Notes under the pieces: generated by a model
Seen by the model: the letters and a program-made list of their open reading frames with translations, nothing else
The model's database searches: none
Told to the model about the DNA's origin: nothing
In this document: in pieces, positions 27,509 to 36,198 of the stretch
How positions within the stretch are numbered: the stretch's first letter is position 1
Layout of the letters: each line of letters begins with the position of its first letter
Made by a program: the position numbers and the translations under genes
Origin: Marinobacter halophilus
GTDB taxonomy: Bacteria; Pseudomonadota; Gammaproteobacteria; Pseudomonadales; Oleiphilaceae
Length of the DNA: 64,000 nt
Direction: 5' to 3'
NCBI RefSeq assembly: GCF_003007685.1
Contig: NZ_PXNN01000017.1
Coordinates: 124,001-188,000 of the forward strand

Positions 27509-28993
27509 ATGCGACGTGCCGTCAACGATCTGCTCGGTGCTTATGACAAGCTTATCATGGACCCCGTGCACGGCGGCATTCCCCTGTATCGCCATGAAAT
27601 TCAAGTAATTGATCACCCTTTGTTTCAGCGCCTCCGGAACATCTGTCAGAACGATATTCTCAGCCTGGTGTTCCCCGGTGCGACCCATTCGCGTTTTCTG
27701 CACAGCATCGGCGTGATGCACGTTGGCACCCGAATGTTCCGCTCCATGATTGACGCCTATCTGCGCGAGCGGCAACTCAGCGAACACACCGACTTGAGCC
27801 TGAGTCAGCTGGATGCCATTGATTACCTGTCGAAAACCATCCGGCTCAGCTGTCTTTTGCATGACAGTGGTCATTCCAGTTTTTCCCATCAGTTCACTCA
27901 GGCCCGTCGCATTCGGGAGCTGATGTCACGGCCCGGACGTTTTCGCGACCTGTGGGACGGTGTCGATTACGGCCGTTACCACCCGGAAGAGCCAGAGGAA
28001 CTGGAACATGAGCATTATTCAGTGCGGGTTGCCCACGAGGTATTGGCCTCGGTCGACCTGGACAGTGCTGGCCTGAATCCCGTTGATGTGATCGGCATTA
28101 TGGAAACCACGAGAGTCGCGCCCAGCGAGACCTTTTGTCGCCACGCCCGCACCTTCTGGGAATTCATTGCCGGAGATGACGCCATTGCCGGCACCATCGC
28201 CGCTCAGGATGTGCCCGGACTGGTCATGGGGTTGCTCGCCTCCATCGTATCCGGCGAGATAGACGCAGACCGCGCCGATTACATGTTGAGGGACGGGTTC
28301 CACAGCTCGGTCACCATTGGCGGCTTCAACCTGGATCACCTACTGAGTAATCTTCGTTTTGGCTGGGAAGTATCCGAGCCCTGGATGGGGCTGGCCATTA
28401 CCCAGAAAGGGCTCGGCGCGCTGGAAGACTTTGTCTACAGCCGCTACCAGATGTACCGGAAGGTCTATGCCCACAAAACCGCGCTGGGTTTTGACTGGCT
28501 GCTACGGGAAGCCATTAACGAGGTGCTGGAAGATCCGGAAAGCTTCGAATGGATCGACACCTGCCTTAGTAACATGAAATTCTTTGCCGAGCTGACCGAC
28601 AACTTTTTCTGGGAGGCTTTCCGGAAAGTGGCGCGCCGCCAACCGCAAAGCTATTCATTCTGCATCGTTAACCGGATCAAGCTCGACCACCTCGACACCA
28701 GGGAAAATCTGAACCTCAGCAGCATTGACGGCCACAGCCGCTGGCTCGCCGAACAACTGAAACTGGACCCGGAGAATGTCGTTACCTGCTCGATGCGCGC
28801 CCGGTTTTCAAACATTCAGGATAATTTCAACGGCATCAAAGTGCTGGTCCGAAATCCGGTGAGCCGGGAGCGCTCACTGCGCAAGATTACCGACGTCAGT
28901 GCCTTTTTCTCGAAATTCGGCGACGGCACCATCACCCACTTCTACAGCCGGCCAGAAGCCACCAAACCGGCGCCTTCCGACCTTCAAGAATAG
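27509..28993 (+). CDS. HD-domain phosphohydrolase (dNTPase/SAMHD1-like)
   Basis: A 494-residue protein. The HD core runs from about 35 to 260: FQRLRNICQNDILSLVFPGATHSRFLHSIGVMHVG, LSCLLHDSGHSSFSHQF (HD at 117-118) and a later D-R-A-D-Y-M-L-R-D-G-F. This layout matches the dGTPase/SAMHD1 family, which hydrolyses dNTPs, rather than cyclic-di-GMP HD-GYP proteins. The C-terminal half is less conserved. It stands alone, divergent from hsbR. Confidence 0.84.
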   Translation: MRRAVNDLLGAYDKLIMDPVHGGIPLYRHEIQVIDHPLFQRLRNICQNDILSLVFPGATHSRFLHSIGVMHVGTRMFRSMIDAYLRERQLSEHTDLSLSQLDAIDYLSKTIRLSCLLHDSGHSSFSHQFTQARRIRELMSRPGRFRDLWDGVDYGRYHPEEPEELEHEHYSVRVAHEVLASVDLDSAGLNPVDVIGIMETTRVAPSETFCRHARTFWEFIAGDDAIAGTIAAQDVPGLVMGLLASIVSGEIDADRADYMLRDGFHSSVTIGGFNLDHLLSNLRFGWEVSEPWMGLAITQKGLGALEDFVYSRYQMYRKVYAHKTALGFDWLLREAINEVLEDPESFEWIDTCLSNMKFFAELTDNFFWEAFRKVARRQPQSYSFCIVNRIKLDHLDTRENLNLSSIDGHSRWLAEQLKLDPENVVTCSMRARFSNIQDNFNGIKVLVRNPVSRERSLRKITDVSAFFSKFGDGTITHFYSRPEATKPAPSDLQE

Positions 28994-29002
28994 GCCGCGG
29001 GC

Positions 29003-30013
29003 TTACTCCATAGCGGCTACCAGCTTCCGGGCACTGTCCCAGGCACCTTCAACCCGGCCACCGGCAAGCCAATCGCCAGCAAGGCCAATACCCTTGTCCT
29101 GATCCAGCAGGTAGCCGGGCTTGTCGCCATCCGCCGACCGCGCGTATAACCAGCGATGAGCAACCATCTCGGTGGGCTCAGCATTGTGACCGGTAAGGAC
29201 GGCAAACTCGGCCAGAAGCTCGGTGCATACTTCATCAGGAGTTGCGTCAACGTTGGCAGTTGTCCACTCAGGAGTTGCATGCAGCACCCACCACTGGCCT
29301 GAATCGTCACGGCCAGGCTTGGAGGAATTGTTTGCCACCCAATACAGCCGCTTGGCGTTCGGTCGCATCGCATCAAAACGATCGGTTGGTGGTTGGGCAA
29401 AATGCGCGGCTACCGCCCAGCAGGGCAAAATCTGTTCAACCGGCTTTGCCAGCTTTGCGGCCAGGCCATCGAGCCCGCTTGCCTCCAGAATATCCCGGGC
29501 CTGTGCCGGTGGCGCGGTGATGATCACCCGATCAAAAACGCCCTGGTTGTGCCCGTCAGTGCACTCCAGTTGCCACTGTACGCCTTGTGGAATAAGGCGC
29601 GCGATCCTTACTTCGGCCTGAACATCAAGATCGGCGGAAAGCGCCCTTGTGATGGCCGTCATCCGCGGAATGCCCACATACCGGTTCTCGTCCGGAAAAG
29701 GTTGCCAGCTGTTGTCGGTATCCTGAAACCCGAACCGGGCCGGCCAGACACCAAACGCCTCGCTTTTTCCATGCAATTCCAGGAACGCCAAAAAATCCGG
29801 ATCACGGGCGGTGAAATACTGGGCTCCGATGTCCGCAGAGCTGCCGCTCACCCGTTTTGAAGACATCCGGCCTCCAGGCCCGCGACTTTTTTCGAACACC
29901 CTGACATGATGGCCCAAAGTGCCAAGATAAATCGCCGCAGTGAGGCCTGCCACACCTGAACCGATAACGGCGATGGTGCGTATTGTTGTGGTATCTGATG
30001 TAACTTGAAGCAT
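29003..30013 (-). CDS. Renalase-like NAD(P)/FAD-dependent oxidoreductase
   Basis: A 336-residue flavoprotein. FAD-binding IAVIGSGVAGLTAAIYLG near the N-terminus, then FEKSRGPGGRMSSKRVSG, D-I-G-A-Q-Y-F-T-A-R-D-P and the closing GIGLAGDWLAGGRVEGAWDSARKLV. This is the renalase/'RnlS' branch, which oxidises aberrant NAD(P)H isomers. ATG at 30013 is preferred; a longer TTG reading to 30049 would run into the desaturase gene. Its start is only eight bases from the divergent desaturase ATG, so promoters must overlap coding sequence. Proteins of this branch often accompany photolyase and RpoE-ChrR genes, which are absent here. Confidence 0.8.
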   Translation of the reverse strand: MLQVTSDTTTIRTIAVIGSGVAGLTAAIYLGTLGHHVRVFEKSRGPGGRMSSKRVSGSSADIGAQYFTARDPDFLAFLELHGKSEAFGVWPARFGFQDTDNSWQPFPDENRYVGIPRMTAITRALSADLDVQAEVRIARLIPQGVQWQLECTDGHNQGVFDRVIITAPPAQARDILEASGLDGLAAKLAKPVEQILPCWAVAAHFAQPPTDRFDAMRPNAKRLYWVANNSSKPGRDDSGQWWVLHATPEWTTANVDATPDEVCTELLAEFAVLTGHNAEPTEMVAHRWLYARSADGDKPGYLLDQDKGIGLAGDWLAGGRVEGAWDSARKLVAAME

Positions 30014-30021
30014 GGTTTCAT

Positions 30022-30978
30022 ATGGCCCGATTGAATTACTGGTTAACAAACATTCTGAGATGGTTCGACTCTGAAGCAGGTTCAGATCACCTGGATACCA
30101 GCTCCAGATCTTTTAACATGGTGCGGGTGCTGCCTTTCATCGCTCTTCACCTTGCTTGCCTGCTCGCTTTTTTCACCAGTGTCAGCACATTTGCCGTGAT
30201 GTTCGCAATTGGTTTTTTTGTCGTCCGCATGTTTGCTATTACCGGCTTCTATCACCGGTACTTCTCTCACAAGACATTCAAGACCAGTCGTAAAGCGCAG
30301 TTCGTGTTTGCCATCCTCGGCGCCAGCGCAGCTCAGCGTGGGCCCCTTTGGTGGGCAGCGCATCATCGCCACCATCATCAACATTCGGATGACCCTGAGG
30401 ACCTTCATTCGCCGCATCAAGGCGGTTTCTGGTGGTCTCATGCTGGTTGGTTTACCTGCGACGCAGGCTTTGCCATGGACCAGCGCAGGATACGCGATTG
30501 GCTCAGGTTCCCGGAACTACGCTTCATCAACCGGTTTGACTCGCTTATCCCGGCTGCGTTCGCGGTGCTGATTTACCTGCTGGGTGAAGCGCTGGCCGTA
30601 TGGGCACCAGGATTAGGTACTAACGGTTTTCAGCTGCTGGTTTGGGGCTTCTTCGTCTCAACTGTGTTCTTGTTCCATGCCACAGTATCGATCAATTCGC
30701 TTTCTCACGTCTGGGGCAAGCGGCGTTTCGCGACCGACGACGACAGCCGTAATAATTTCTGGTTGGCGTTGGTCACTCTCGGTGAAGGTTGGCACAACAA
30801 CCATCATCGCTGGCCGCGGTCCGTCCGTCAGGGATTTCGGTGGTATGAAATTGACGTTACCTGGTACGGGCTTTGGCTGTTGTCCAAACTGGGCATTATT
30901 TGGGATCTGAATCCGATTCCCGCCCATATTCAGGAAGAAACCCGAGAATTGGACAATTTAAGGAGGAAGCGAAAATGA
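30022..30978 (+). CDS. Fatty acid (acyl-CoA) desaturase
   Basis: A 318-residue membrane di-iron enzyme with all three histidine boxes: HRYFSH (about 78-83), HRHHHQHSD (about 114-122) and HNNHH (about 257-261), and four hydrophobic segments. It is of the delta-9 acyl-CoA desaturase type, placing double bonds in long acyl chains. Head gene of an eight-gene overlapping operon to 36932. The ATG at 30022 lies eight bases from the start of the divergent flavoprotein. Its stop overlaps the next ATG (ATGA). The placement suggests it supplies or modifies the unsaturated chain on which the downstream Cfa-like enzyme works. Confidence 0.9.
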   Translation: MARLNYWLTNILRWFDSEAGSDHLDTSSRSFNMVRVLPFIALHLACLLAFFTSVSTFAVMFAIGFFVVRMFAITGFYHRYFSHKTFKTSRKAQFVFAILGASAAQRGPLWWAAHHRHHHQHSDDPEDLHSPHQGGFWWSHAGWFTCDAGFAMDQRRIRDWLRFPELRFINRFDSLIPAAFAVLIYLLGEALAVWAPGLGTNGFQLLVWGFFVSTVFLFHATVSINSLSHVWGKRRFATDDDSRNNFWLALVTLGEGWHNNHHRWPRSVRQGFRWYEIDVTWYGLWLLSKLGIIWDLNPIPAHIQEETRELDNLRRKRK

Positions 30979-31442
30979 CGACCGCCTCTGTAATTGAGTT
31001 TGGCACCCGTGATACAGCATTGCCCAAGGTAATGGAACGGTTTTGCAGCCTGTTCAATGAGCTGGACAAGGGCAACCTGCACAAACTCCAGGATGTTTAC
31101 GGTGAGGACATCCTGTTTCGAGACCCCTTTGGTGAAGCGAGTGGCCTTGACGAATTGACCAGCTACTTCGCTGGCGCCTATGCCAACGTGATTCGCTGCC
31201 GGTTCCGATTCGAGACACCCGTGATTCAGCGCGGCTGGTGCACTATTCCGTGGGTAATGGAGCTGCAGCACAAACGAATCAAAGGCGGCAAACCCGTGGA
31301 GGTGGAAGGTATAAGCCATCTTGAAATTCGGGATGGCCGTGTTCGTTACCACCGCGATTATTTTGATGCTGGCCAATTGTTGTACGAAAACCTGCCCGTT
31401 GTTGGCGGCGTAATCCGTTGGCTCAAGGAGCAAGCTGGATGA
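30975..31442 (+). CDS. NTF2/SnoaL-like protein
   Basis: A 155-residue protein with the NTF2-like cone fold pattern: VMERFCSLFNELDKGNLHKLQDVYGEDILFRDPFGEASGLDELTSYFAGAY (about 18-65) and the closing H-L-E-I-R-D-G-R-V-R-Y-H-R-D-Y-F-D-A. Such proteins are often small isomerases or accessory proteins. ATG at 30975 (AGGAGGAAGC upstream) overlaps the desaturase stop, and its own stop overlaps the next start. NTF2-like genes of this kind are usual next to the short-chain dehydrogenase, FAD oxidase, DUF1365 and cfa genes, though their job is unknown. Confidence 0.82.
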   Translation: MTTASVIEFGTRDTALPKVMERFCSLFNELDKGNLHKLQDVYGEDILFRDPFGEASGLDELTSYFAGAYANVIRCRFRFETPVIQRGWCTIPWVMELQHKRIKGGKPVEVEGISHLEIRDGRVRYHRDYFDAGQLLYENLPVVGGVIRWLKEQAG

Positions 31443-32221
31443 GCAAGCGACTTACCAGCCCCAGTAACGTCTGGCTGACCGGAGCATCATCTGGAATCGG
31501 CGAAGCCGTTGCCCACGAATTGGCGAGGCACAGTCACAATCTGATTGTGACGGGCCGCCGGTTAGAGGCATTAGAAGCATTGGCCTCACACTACCCCGGG
31601 CACGTGGTGTCGGCCGCAGCCGATACCACCAGCGCAGCAGATCTCTCCGGCATCGAAGATACACTCGGCCACTTCGGCGATCTTGATATGGCCATTCTCA
31701 ATGCCGGTACCTGTGAATACGTGGACGTCGCCAACTACAACAGCAAGGTCATCGAAGCCAACATCATGACCAATGTGGTCGGCACTGCCCGTAGCCTGGA
31801 CATTGCCTTGCCGGCACTTCGCGCCACCCGGGCCAAAGGCAAGCCGGCGACTCTGGTGATCGTCAGCTCTTCGGCCTGGTGGTTTCCGTTTGCGCGTGCG
31901 GAAGGTTACGGCGCCTCCAAGGCCGCCCTTACTTATTTTGCTCATGCGTTGAGAGCCGATCTGGCGGCGGAAGGTATTGATGTGGTGGTGGTGTCCCCGG
32001 GCTTCGTCAAAACCCCGTTGACCGACCGCAACGACTTCCCCATGCCATTTATTATCAGCTCGGAAGACGCCGCGACAAGGATTCGTATAGGCCTCGAAAA
32101 AGGCAAATCCGAAATTGCCTTTCCCCGTCGTTTCACCTGGACGCTGAAAGCCTTGGGAGCATTACCTCAGGGTTTTGTTGATCGCATGGCAGCCTCCATG
32201 GCCCGCAAAAACAATTCTTGA
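31439..32221 (+). CDS. Short-chain dehydrogenase/reductase
   Basis: A 260-residue oxidoreductase: cofactor motif LTGASSGIGEAVA (about 13-25), N-A-G near 88-90, catalytic Ser in V-I-V-S-S-S-A-W and Y-x-x-x-K as Y-G-A-S-K near 158-162. NADPH is likely because of the Arg pair after the first strand (TGRRLEAL). ATG at 31439 overlaps the previous stop. Third gene of the operon; substrate probably a modified acyl chain, but unproved. Confidence 0.87.
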   Translation: MSKRLTSPSNVWLTGASSGIGEAVAHELARHSHNLIVTGRRLEALEALASHYPGHVVSAAADTTSAADLSGIEDTLGHFGDLDMAILNAGTCEYVDVANYNSKVIEANIMTNVVGTARSLDIALPALRATRAKGKPATLVIVSSSAWWFPFARAEGYGASKAALTYFAHALRADLAAEGIDVVVVSPGFVKTPLTDRNDFPMPFIISSEDAATRIRIGLEKGKSEIAFPRRFTWTLKALGALPQGFVDRMAASMARKNNS

Positions 32222-32247
32222 ATTCTCTAGACACAGGAACGAATTGC

Positions 32248-33513
32248 ATGAACCCGAATCGTCAGCGTATTGCTGTGATTGGCGCCGGCGTTTCCGGCTT
32301 GACCGCAGCCTGGCTGCTGAGTGAGCACCACGATGTACAGGTGTTTGAAGCAGGCGACTACGCGGGCGGCCACACCAACACCGAGCGAGTAGAGGCTGGC
32401 GGCCGCATCTGGCCGGTAAATACCGGGTTTATTGTCTATAACGACTGGACCTATCCGAATTTCATCAAGTTGATGGACCGGCTCGGCGTTCCGTCGGAAG
32501 TGAGTGAAATGAGCTTCAGCGTCGATTGCCATTCGTCGGGCCTACAATACAACGGCACCAGCCTGAATACCCTGTTCGCCCAGCGTAAAAACGTGTTCAA
32601 TCTCAACTTTCTGAAAATGATCCGCGAAATTCTGCGATTCAACAAAGAAAGTCGGGCGGATCTGGCGAATGGCCAGATTCCGGAAGGCGAAACCTTGGGC
32701 GAGTACCTGAATCGCAATCGCTACAGCCGCTACTTCCGGAACAATTACATAGTCCCGATGGGTGCCGCGATCTGGTCTGCCCCTGAAATCGTGCTGGAGC
32801 AGTTCCCGATACGATTCTTTCTACAGTTTTTCAATAACCACGGCATGTTGTCCGTGGATGACCGACCAACCTGGCGGGTGATTTCTGGCGGCTCTGCAAC
32901 CTACGTCACCAGAATGATGCAGCGCCTCGGTGACCGAACGCACCTGAACAGTCCGGTCAGTTCGATCGAGCGGGATGACGACGGCGTTACTGTCGTGGTA
33001 AATGAACAGCGTCACCCGTTTGATCAGGTGATTCTGGCCTGCCACAGCGATCAGGCTCTGGCGATGCTGAGCGACCCCACAGACCAGGAAAGTCAAATTC
33101 TGGGTGCTATCCCCTATCAAAAGAACGACGTGGTGCTGCACACCGATGCCCGCGTGTTGCCCTCAAACAAACTGGCCTGGGCCGCCTGGAATTACATGAT
33201 TCCGGAGCACAGCACGCAACCGGTGTCGGTCACCTATAATATGAATATCCTGCAGAACTTCGACGACGCACCCGAGACCTTCTGCGTCACGCTGAACCGG
33301 AGCCACGACATCGCCCCGGAAAAAGTCATCAAACGCTTTGAATACGACCACCCGGTATTCACGCTGGCTGCCGTCGCGGCGCAGGGTCGCTATGACGAAA
33401 TCGGGAACCGGAACCGTACCCATTTTTGCGGTGCTTACTGGTTCAACGGGTTTCATGAAGACGGTGTACGCAGTGCCCTGCGGGTTACCCGGGCGTTTGG
33501 CGTGGAGCTCTGA
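32248..33513 (+). CDS. FAD-dependent amine-oxidase-like protein
   Basis: A 421-residue flavoprotein: AVIGAGVSGLTAAWLLSEHHDVQVFEAG (about 9-36) followed by G-G-H-T-N-T and P-V-N-T-G-F-I-V-Y-N-D-W-T-Y-P-N-F. This is the oxidoreductase always found beside DUF1365 and a Cfa-like methyltransferase. In plants a domain of this kind is fused to cyclopropane synthase. It may desaturate or oxygenate the methylated acyl chain. ATG at 32248 follows AGGAA. It ends two bases before the DUF1365 gene. Confidence 0.88.
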   Translation: MNPNRQRIAVIGAGVSGLTAAWLLSEHHDVQVFEAGDYAGGHTNTERVEAGGRIWPVNTGFIVYNDWTYPNFIKLMDRLGVPSEVSEMSFSVDCHSSGLQYNGTSLNTLFAQRKNVFNLNFLKMIREILRFNKESRADLANGQIPEGETLGEYLNRNRYSRYFRNNYIVPMGAAIWSAPEIVLEQFPIRFFLQFFNNHGMLSVDDRPTWRVISGGSATYVTRMMQRLGDRTHLNSPVSSIERDDDGVTVVVNEQRHPFDQVILACHSDQALAMLSDPTDQESQILGAIPYQKNDVVLHTDARVLPSNKLAWAAWNYMIPEHSTQPVSVTYNMNILQNFDDAPETFCVTLNRSHDIAPEKVIKRFEYDHPVFTLAAVAAQGRYDEIGNRNRTHFCGAYWFNGFHEDGVRSALRVTRAFGVEL

Positions 33514-33515
33514 TC

Positions 33516-34415
33516 ATGGCCACTGAATGGCTAGAAGGTACTATAAGACATCGCCGTAAGGTGCCGGTTTTTCACGAATTCAACTACAATATTGGCATGT
33601 TGGCGTTGGACCTGGACGAATGGTCCAGCGTTACCCGAAGTAGTCCGTTTTTCTCGTTGGAACGCTTCAACTGGCTGTCGCTGTACCGGAAGGACTATCT
33701 CGACCCCGAAATACCCAGTCTTCGTCAGGCAGTATACAACCGGGTAAAAAGTGCGACTGGCTGGGCACCGGTGGGTCCGATCGAGCTGATTACCCACCCC
33801 CGCTACCTGGGTTATGTGTTCAATCCGGTCAGTTTCTATCTGTGTTACGAGCAAGGCGAAAGCCCTCAGAACGGAGATGTTCCCCGGGTCATCCTCGCGC
33901 AGATCACCAATACTCCCTGGAAACAGAAGCACGCGTACTGTTTGGAGAGCCGCCAGCCGGGACCAGTGGATCCATCAGACTGGCACACCGAACGCTTCGC
34001 CTTCAGCAAGCGCTTTCACGTTTCCCCGTTCAACGGCATGGATCAGCATTATCAATGGTTGTTCAGCTTTCGTGGGCCGCAGTTGCGGATTCACATGAAT
34101 GTTGAACAGGGTCAAACGAAACATTTCGATGCCACTCTGGTAGTCCAACGCACGCCGTTTGATCGTAAAAGTCTGCACAGAGGCCTGCGACGGTTTCCGC
34201 TGGAAACCATCAAGGGCACTGCCGGAATCTACTGGAATGCTCTCAGATTGAAGCTCAAAGGTGCACCTTTCTACACCAACCCGGACAAGCTGGAACAAGG
34301 CTCCAGTGAGTACCGCAAAGGCGCTGATGACCGGGGAGCAGACATCACCACAACGCCGGCAACCACGACCAAAGATTTTGAACCTGCAGGAAGGGTAAGC
34401 TCATGGAGAACCTGA
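33516..34415 (+). CDS. DUF1365 family protein
   Basis: A 299-residue protein whose N-terminal 245 residues are DUF1365: LEGTIRHRRKVPVFHEFNYNIGMLALDLDEW, LITHPRYLGYVFNPVSFYLCY, ITNTPWKQKHAYCL and F-H-V-S-P-F-N-G-M-D-Q-H-Y-Q-W. Function is not known; the domain almost always stands between the FAD oxidoreductase and the Cfa-like enzyme, as here. The C-terminal 45 residues (about 255-299) are polar and low complexity. Its end overlaps the cfa start by 13 bases. Confidence 0.88.
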   Translation: MATEWLEGTIRHRRKVPVFHEFNYNIGMLALDLDEWSSVTRSSPFFSLERFNWLSLYRKDYLDPEIPSLRQAVYNRVKSATGWAPVGPIELITHPRYLGYVFNPVSFYLCYEQGESPQNGDVPRVILAQITNTPWKQKHAYCLESRQPGPVDPSDWHTERFAFSKRFHVSPFNGMDQHYQWLFSFRGPQLRIHMNVEQGQTKHFDATLVVQRTPFDRKSLHRGLRRFPLETIKGTAGIYWNALRLKLKGAPFYTNPDKLEQGSSEYRKGADDRGADITTTPATTTKDFEPAGRVSSWRT

Positions 34416-35677
34416 ACACGTCAGCCGATCGCCAGGCCGCCAACGGTTCGCCGTTGCCGGTGGTGAGTCGGGTGTCCCGGCAACTGGTCTGCCATCAACT
34501 GTCCCTGCTTGGCCAGGGCACACTGGTGGTCCGGGAAGAAGGGTTTGAGGATCGGGTTTTCGGTGATGGCAATGCGGATTACCCGGCTGCCGAGCTGGTC
34601 ATTCATGACCACACCACCTGGCGCGACCTGGTCACCGGGGGCAGCGTGGGTGCCGCCGAGGCTTATGTCGCCGGGGATTGGAGCTCACCCGACCTGACTG
34701 CGTTACTACGGTTCTTTTCCCGCAACATCGACACCATGAACGCCTTTGAAGACAAGTTCAGCTGGGTCAGTAAGCCGGCACTGAAGGCGCTGCACTGGCT
34801 CAACCGGAACACCCCGGAAGGTTCTCGCAAAAACATCAGCGCCCACTACGACCTTGGCAACGATCTGTTCAAACTGTTTCTCGACCCGACTATGATGTAT
34901 TCCTCGGCCATCTACCCGCGGCAGGACGCCACGTTAGAAGAGGCTGCGGTGCACAAACTGGACACCATCTGCAAAAAACTGGATCTGAAGCCGGGCGACC
35001 GTGTGGTGGAAATTGGTACCGGCTGGGGTGGCTTTGCCATCCATGCCGCGAAACATTACGGCTGTCACGTGACCACCACCACCATTTCCAGAGAACAGTT
35101 GGAACTGGCCAGAGAGCGGGTGCAAGCCGAAGGCCTGGAAGACCGCATTTCCCTGCTGTTCGATGACTACCGCGATCTTGAAGGCCAATTCGACAAACTG
35201 GTTTCCATCGAAATGATCGAAGCCGTCGGCCCACAGTTTCTCGACAGTTACCTGTCGCAGATCAGCAAGCTGCTCAAACCCGATGGACTGGCGCTGGTGC
35301 AGGCCATCAACATGCCGGAACAGCGCTACCACCGGGCCCTGAAAAACGTCGATTTTATCCAGCGCTTTATTTTCCCGGGCAGCTTTATTCCCTCCTTCGG
35401 GGCGATCCTGGCGTCCATGCGCCGCGATTCCGATCTGGTGCTGACCCACGCCGAAGACTTTGGTTTTCATTACGCTCGCACACTCCGGGACTGGTGCGAA
35501 CGGTTCATGCTCAACCGTGACACCCTGAGCAATCAAGGTTACGACGAGGCTTTCCAGCGCTTGTGGCATTTCTACTTTGCCTACTGCGAAGCGGGCTTCA
35601 GCGAACGGGCGATTGGGGTTGCTCACCTGGTGATGGCCAAACCTGCCAACAAACGCGCGAACATTCTCAGCCTATGA
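34403..35677 (+). CDS. cfa: Cyclopropane-fatty-acid synthase-like SAM methyltransferase
   Basis: A 424-residue enzyme acting on phospholipid acyl chains. N-terminal lipid-binding part to about 130; then ISAHYDLGNDLFKLFLDP, SAM motif VVEIGTGWGGFAIHAA (about 198-213), I-E-M-I-E-A-V-G-P and Y-I-F/R-F-I-F-P-G-S-F-I-P-S. Compared with E. coli Cfa, the bicarbonate-site Cys in MQYSCAYW is Ser (MYSSAIY) and the His in LLHTI is Gln. The second change is shared with the plant branch. So the product may be a cyclopropane or another methylated chain. Overlaps DUF1365 and DUF2878 genes. Confidence 0.87.
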   Translation: MENLNTSADRQAANGSPLPVVSRVSRQLVCHQLSLLGQGTLVVREEGFEDRVFGDGNADYPAAELVIHDHTTWRDLVTGGSVGAAEAYVAGDWSSPDLTALLRFFSRNIDTMNAFEDKFSWVSKPALKALHWLNRNTPEGSRKNISAHYDLGNDLFKLFLDPTMMYSSAIYPRQDATLEEAAVHKLDTICKKLDLKPGDRVVEIGTGWGGFAIHAAKHYGCHVTTTTISREQLELARERVQAEGLEDRISLLFDDYRDLEGQFDKLVSIEMIEAVGPQFLDSYLSQISKLLKPDGLALVQAINMPEQRYHRALKNVDFIQRFIFPGSFIPSFGAILASMRRDSDLVLTHAEDFGFHYARTLRDWCERFMLNRDTLSNQGYDEAFQRLWHFYFAYCEAGFSERAIGVAHLVMAKPANKRANILSL

Positions 35678-36198
35678 TCGCCTCAGAACCCGCCCGCAAC
35701 GTCATCAACTTTGTTCTGTTTCAGATCGGCTGGCTGACCTGCGTGATGTTTCCAGGTCTGGCCGCGGCCGGACTGGTGCTGATTTTTCTGGCTGTTCACT
35801 TCGCGCTGGTCAGTCAGAGACGCTTTGTCGAGCTGCAGTTCATCGGCTTTGGTGTGGTGCTGGGCAGTCTGATGGACACGCTCTGGTTCCAGACCGGCGT
35901 GCTTGGTATTGCCGGCGCTGAGGAAGTGCTGGTTGCGCCGCCCTGGCTGGTGGCCATCTGGGCCATGTTCATGACCACGATTTGTCACTCGCTGGGCTGG
36001 ATGGGCCAGCGTAAATGGCTGCCGTATATGTTTGCTCCGATAGCCGGGCCGTTTGCATACTGGTCCGCCAGCAAGCTGGGTGTAGTTACCCTGCCAGACC
36101 TGAACTTATCATTAGCCGCCATGGCGATAGGCTGGCTAGTGCTATTCCCGTTGTTGCTATTCATCCGCAACAGCCTGTATTCGGAGTTGCAGTCATGA
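35674..36198 (+). CDS. DUF2878 membrane protein
   Basis: A 174-residue inner-membrane protein with about five hydrophobic segments, starting MIASEPARNVINFVLFQIGWLTCVM and carrying G-S-L-M-D-T-L-W-F-Q-T-G-V and P-P-W-L-V-A-I-W-A-M-F, marks of DUF2878. ATG at 35674 overlaps the cfa stop (ATGA), and its own stop overlaps the next start in the same way. Role unknown; it travels with cfa and DUF1365 genes. Confidence 0.84.
   Translation: MIASEPARNVINFVLFQIGWLTCVMFPGLAAAGLVLIFLAVHFALVSQRRFVELQFIGFGVVLGSLMDTLWFQTGVLGIAGAEEVLVAPPWLVAIWAMFMTTICHSLGWMGQRKWLPYMFAPIAGPFAYWSASKLGVVTLPDLNLSLAAMAIGWLVLFPLLLFIRNSLYSELQS

Noticed and set aside
30022..30120. RpoE (ECF11)-type promoter before the desaturase operon
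   Set aside because: No convincing TGATC plus spaced TAAGA-type element was found on either strand near the starts.
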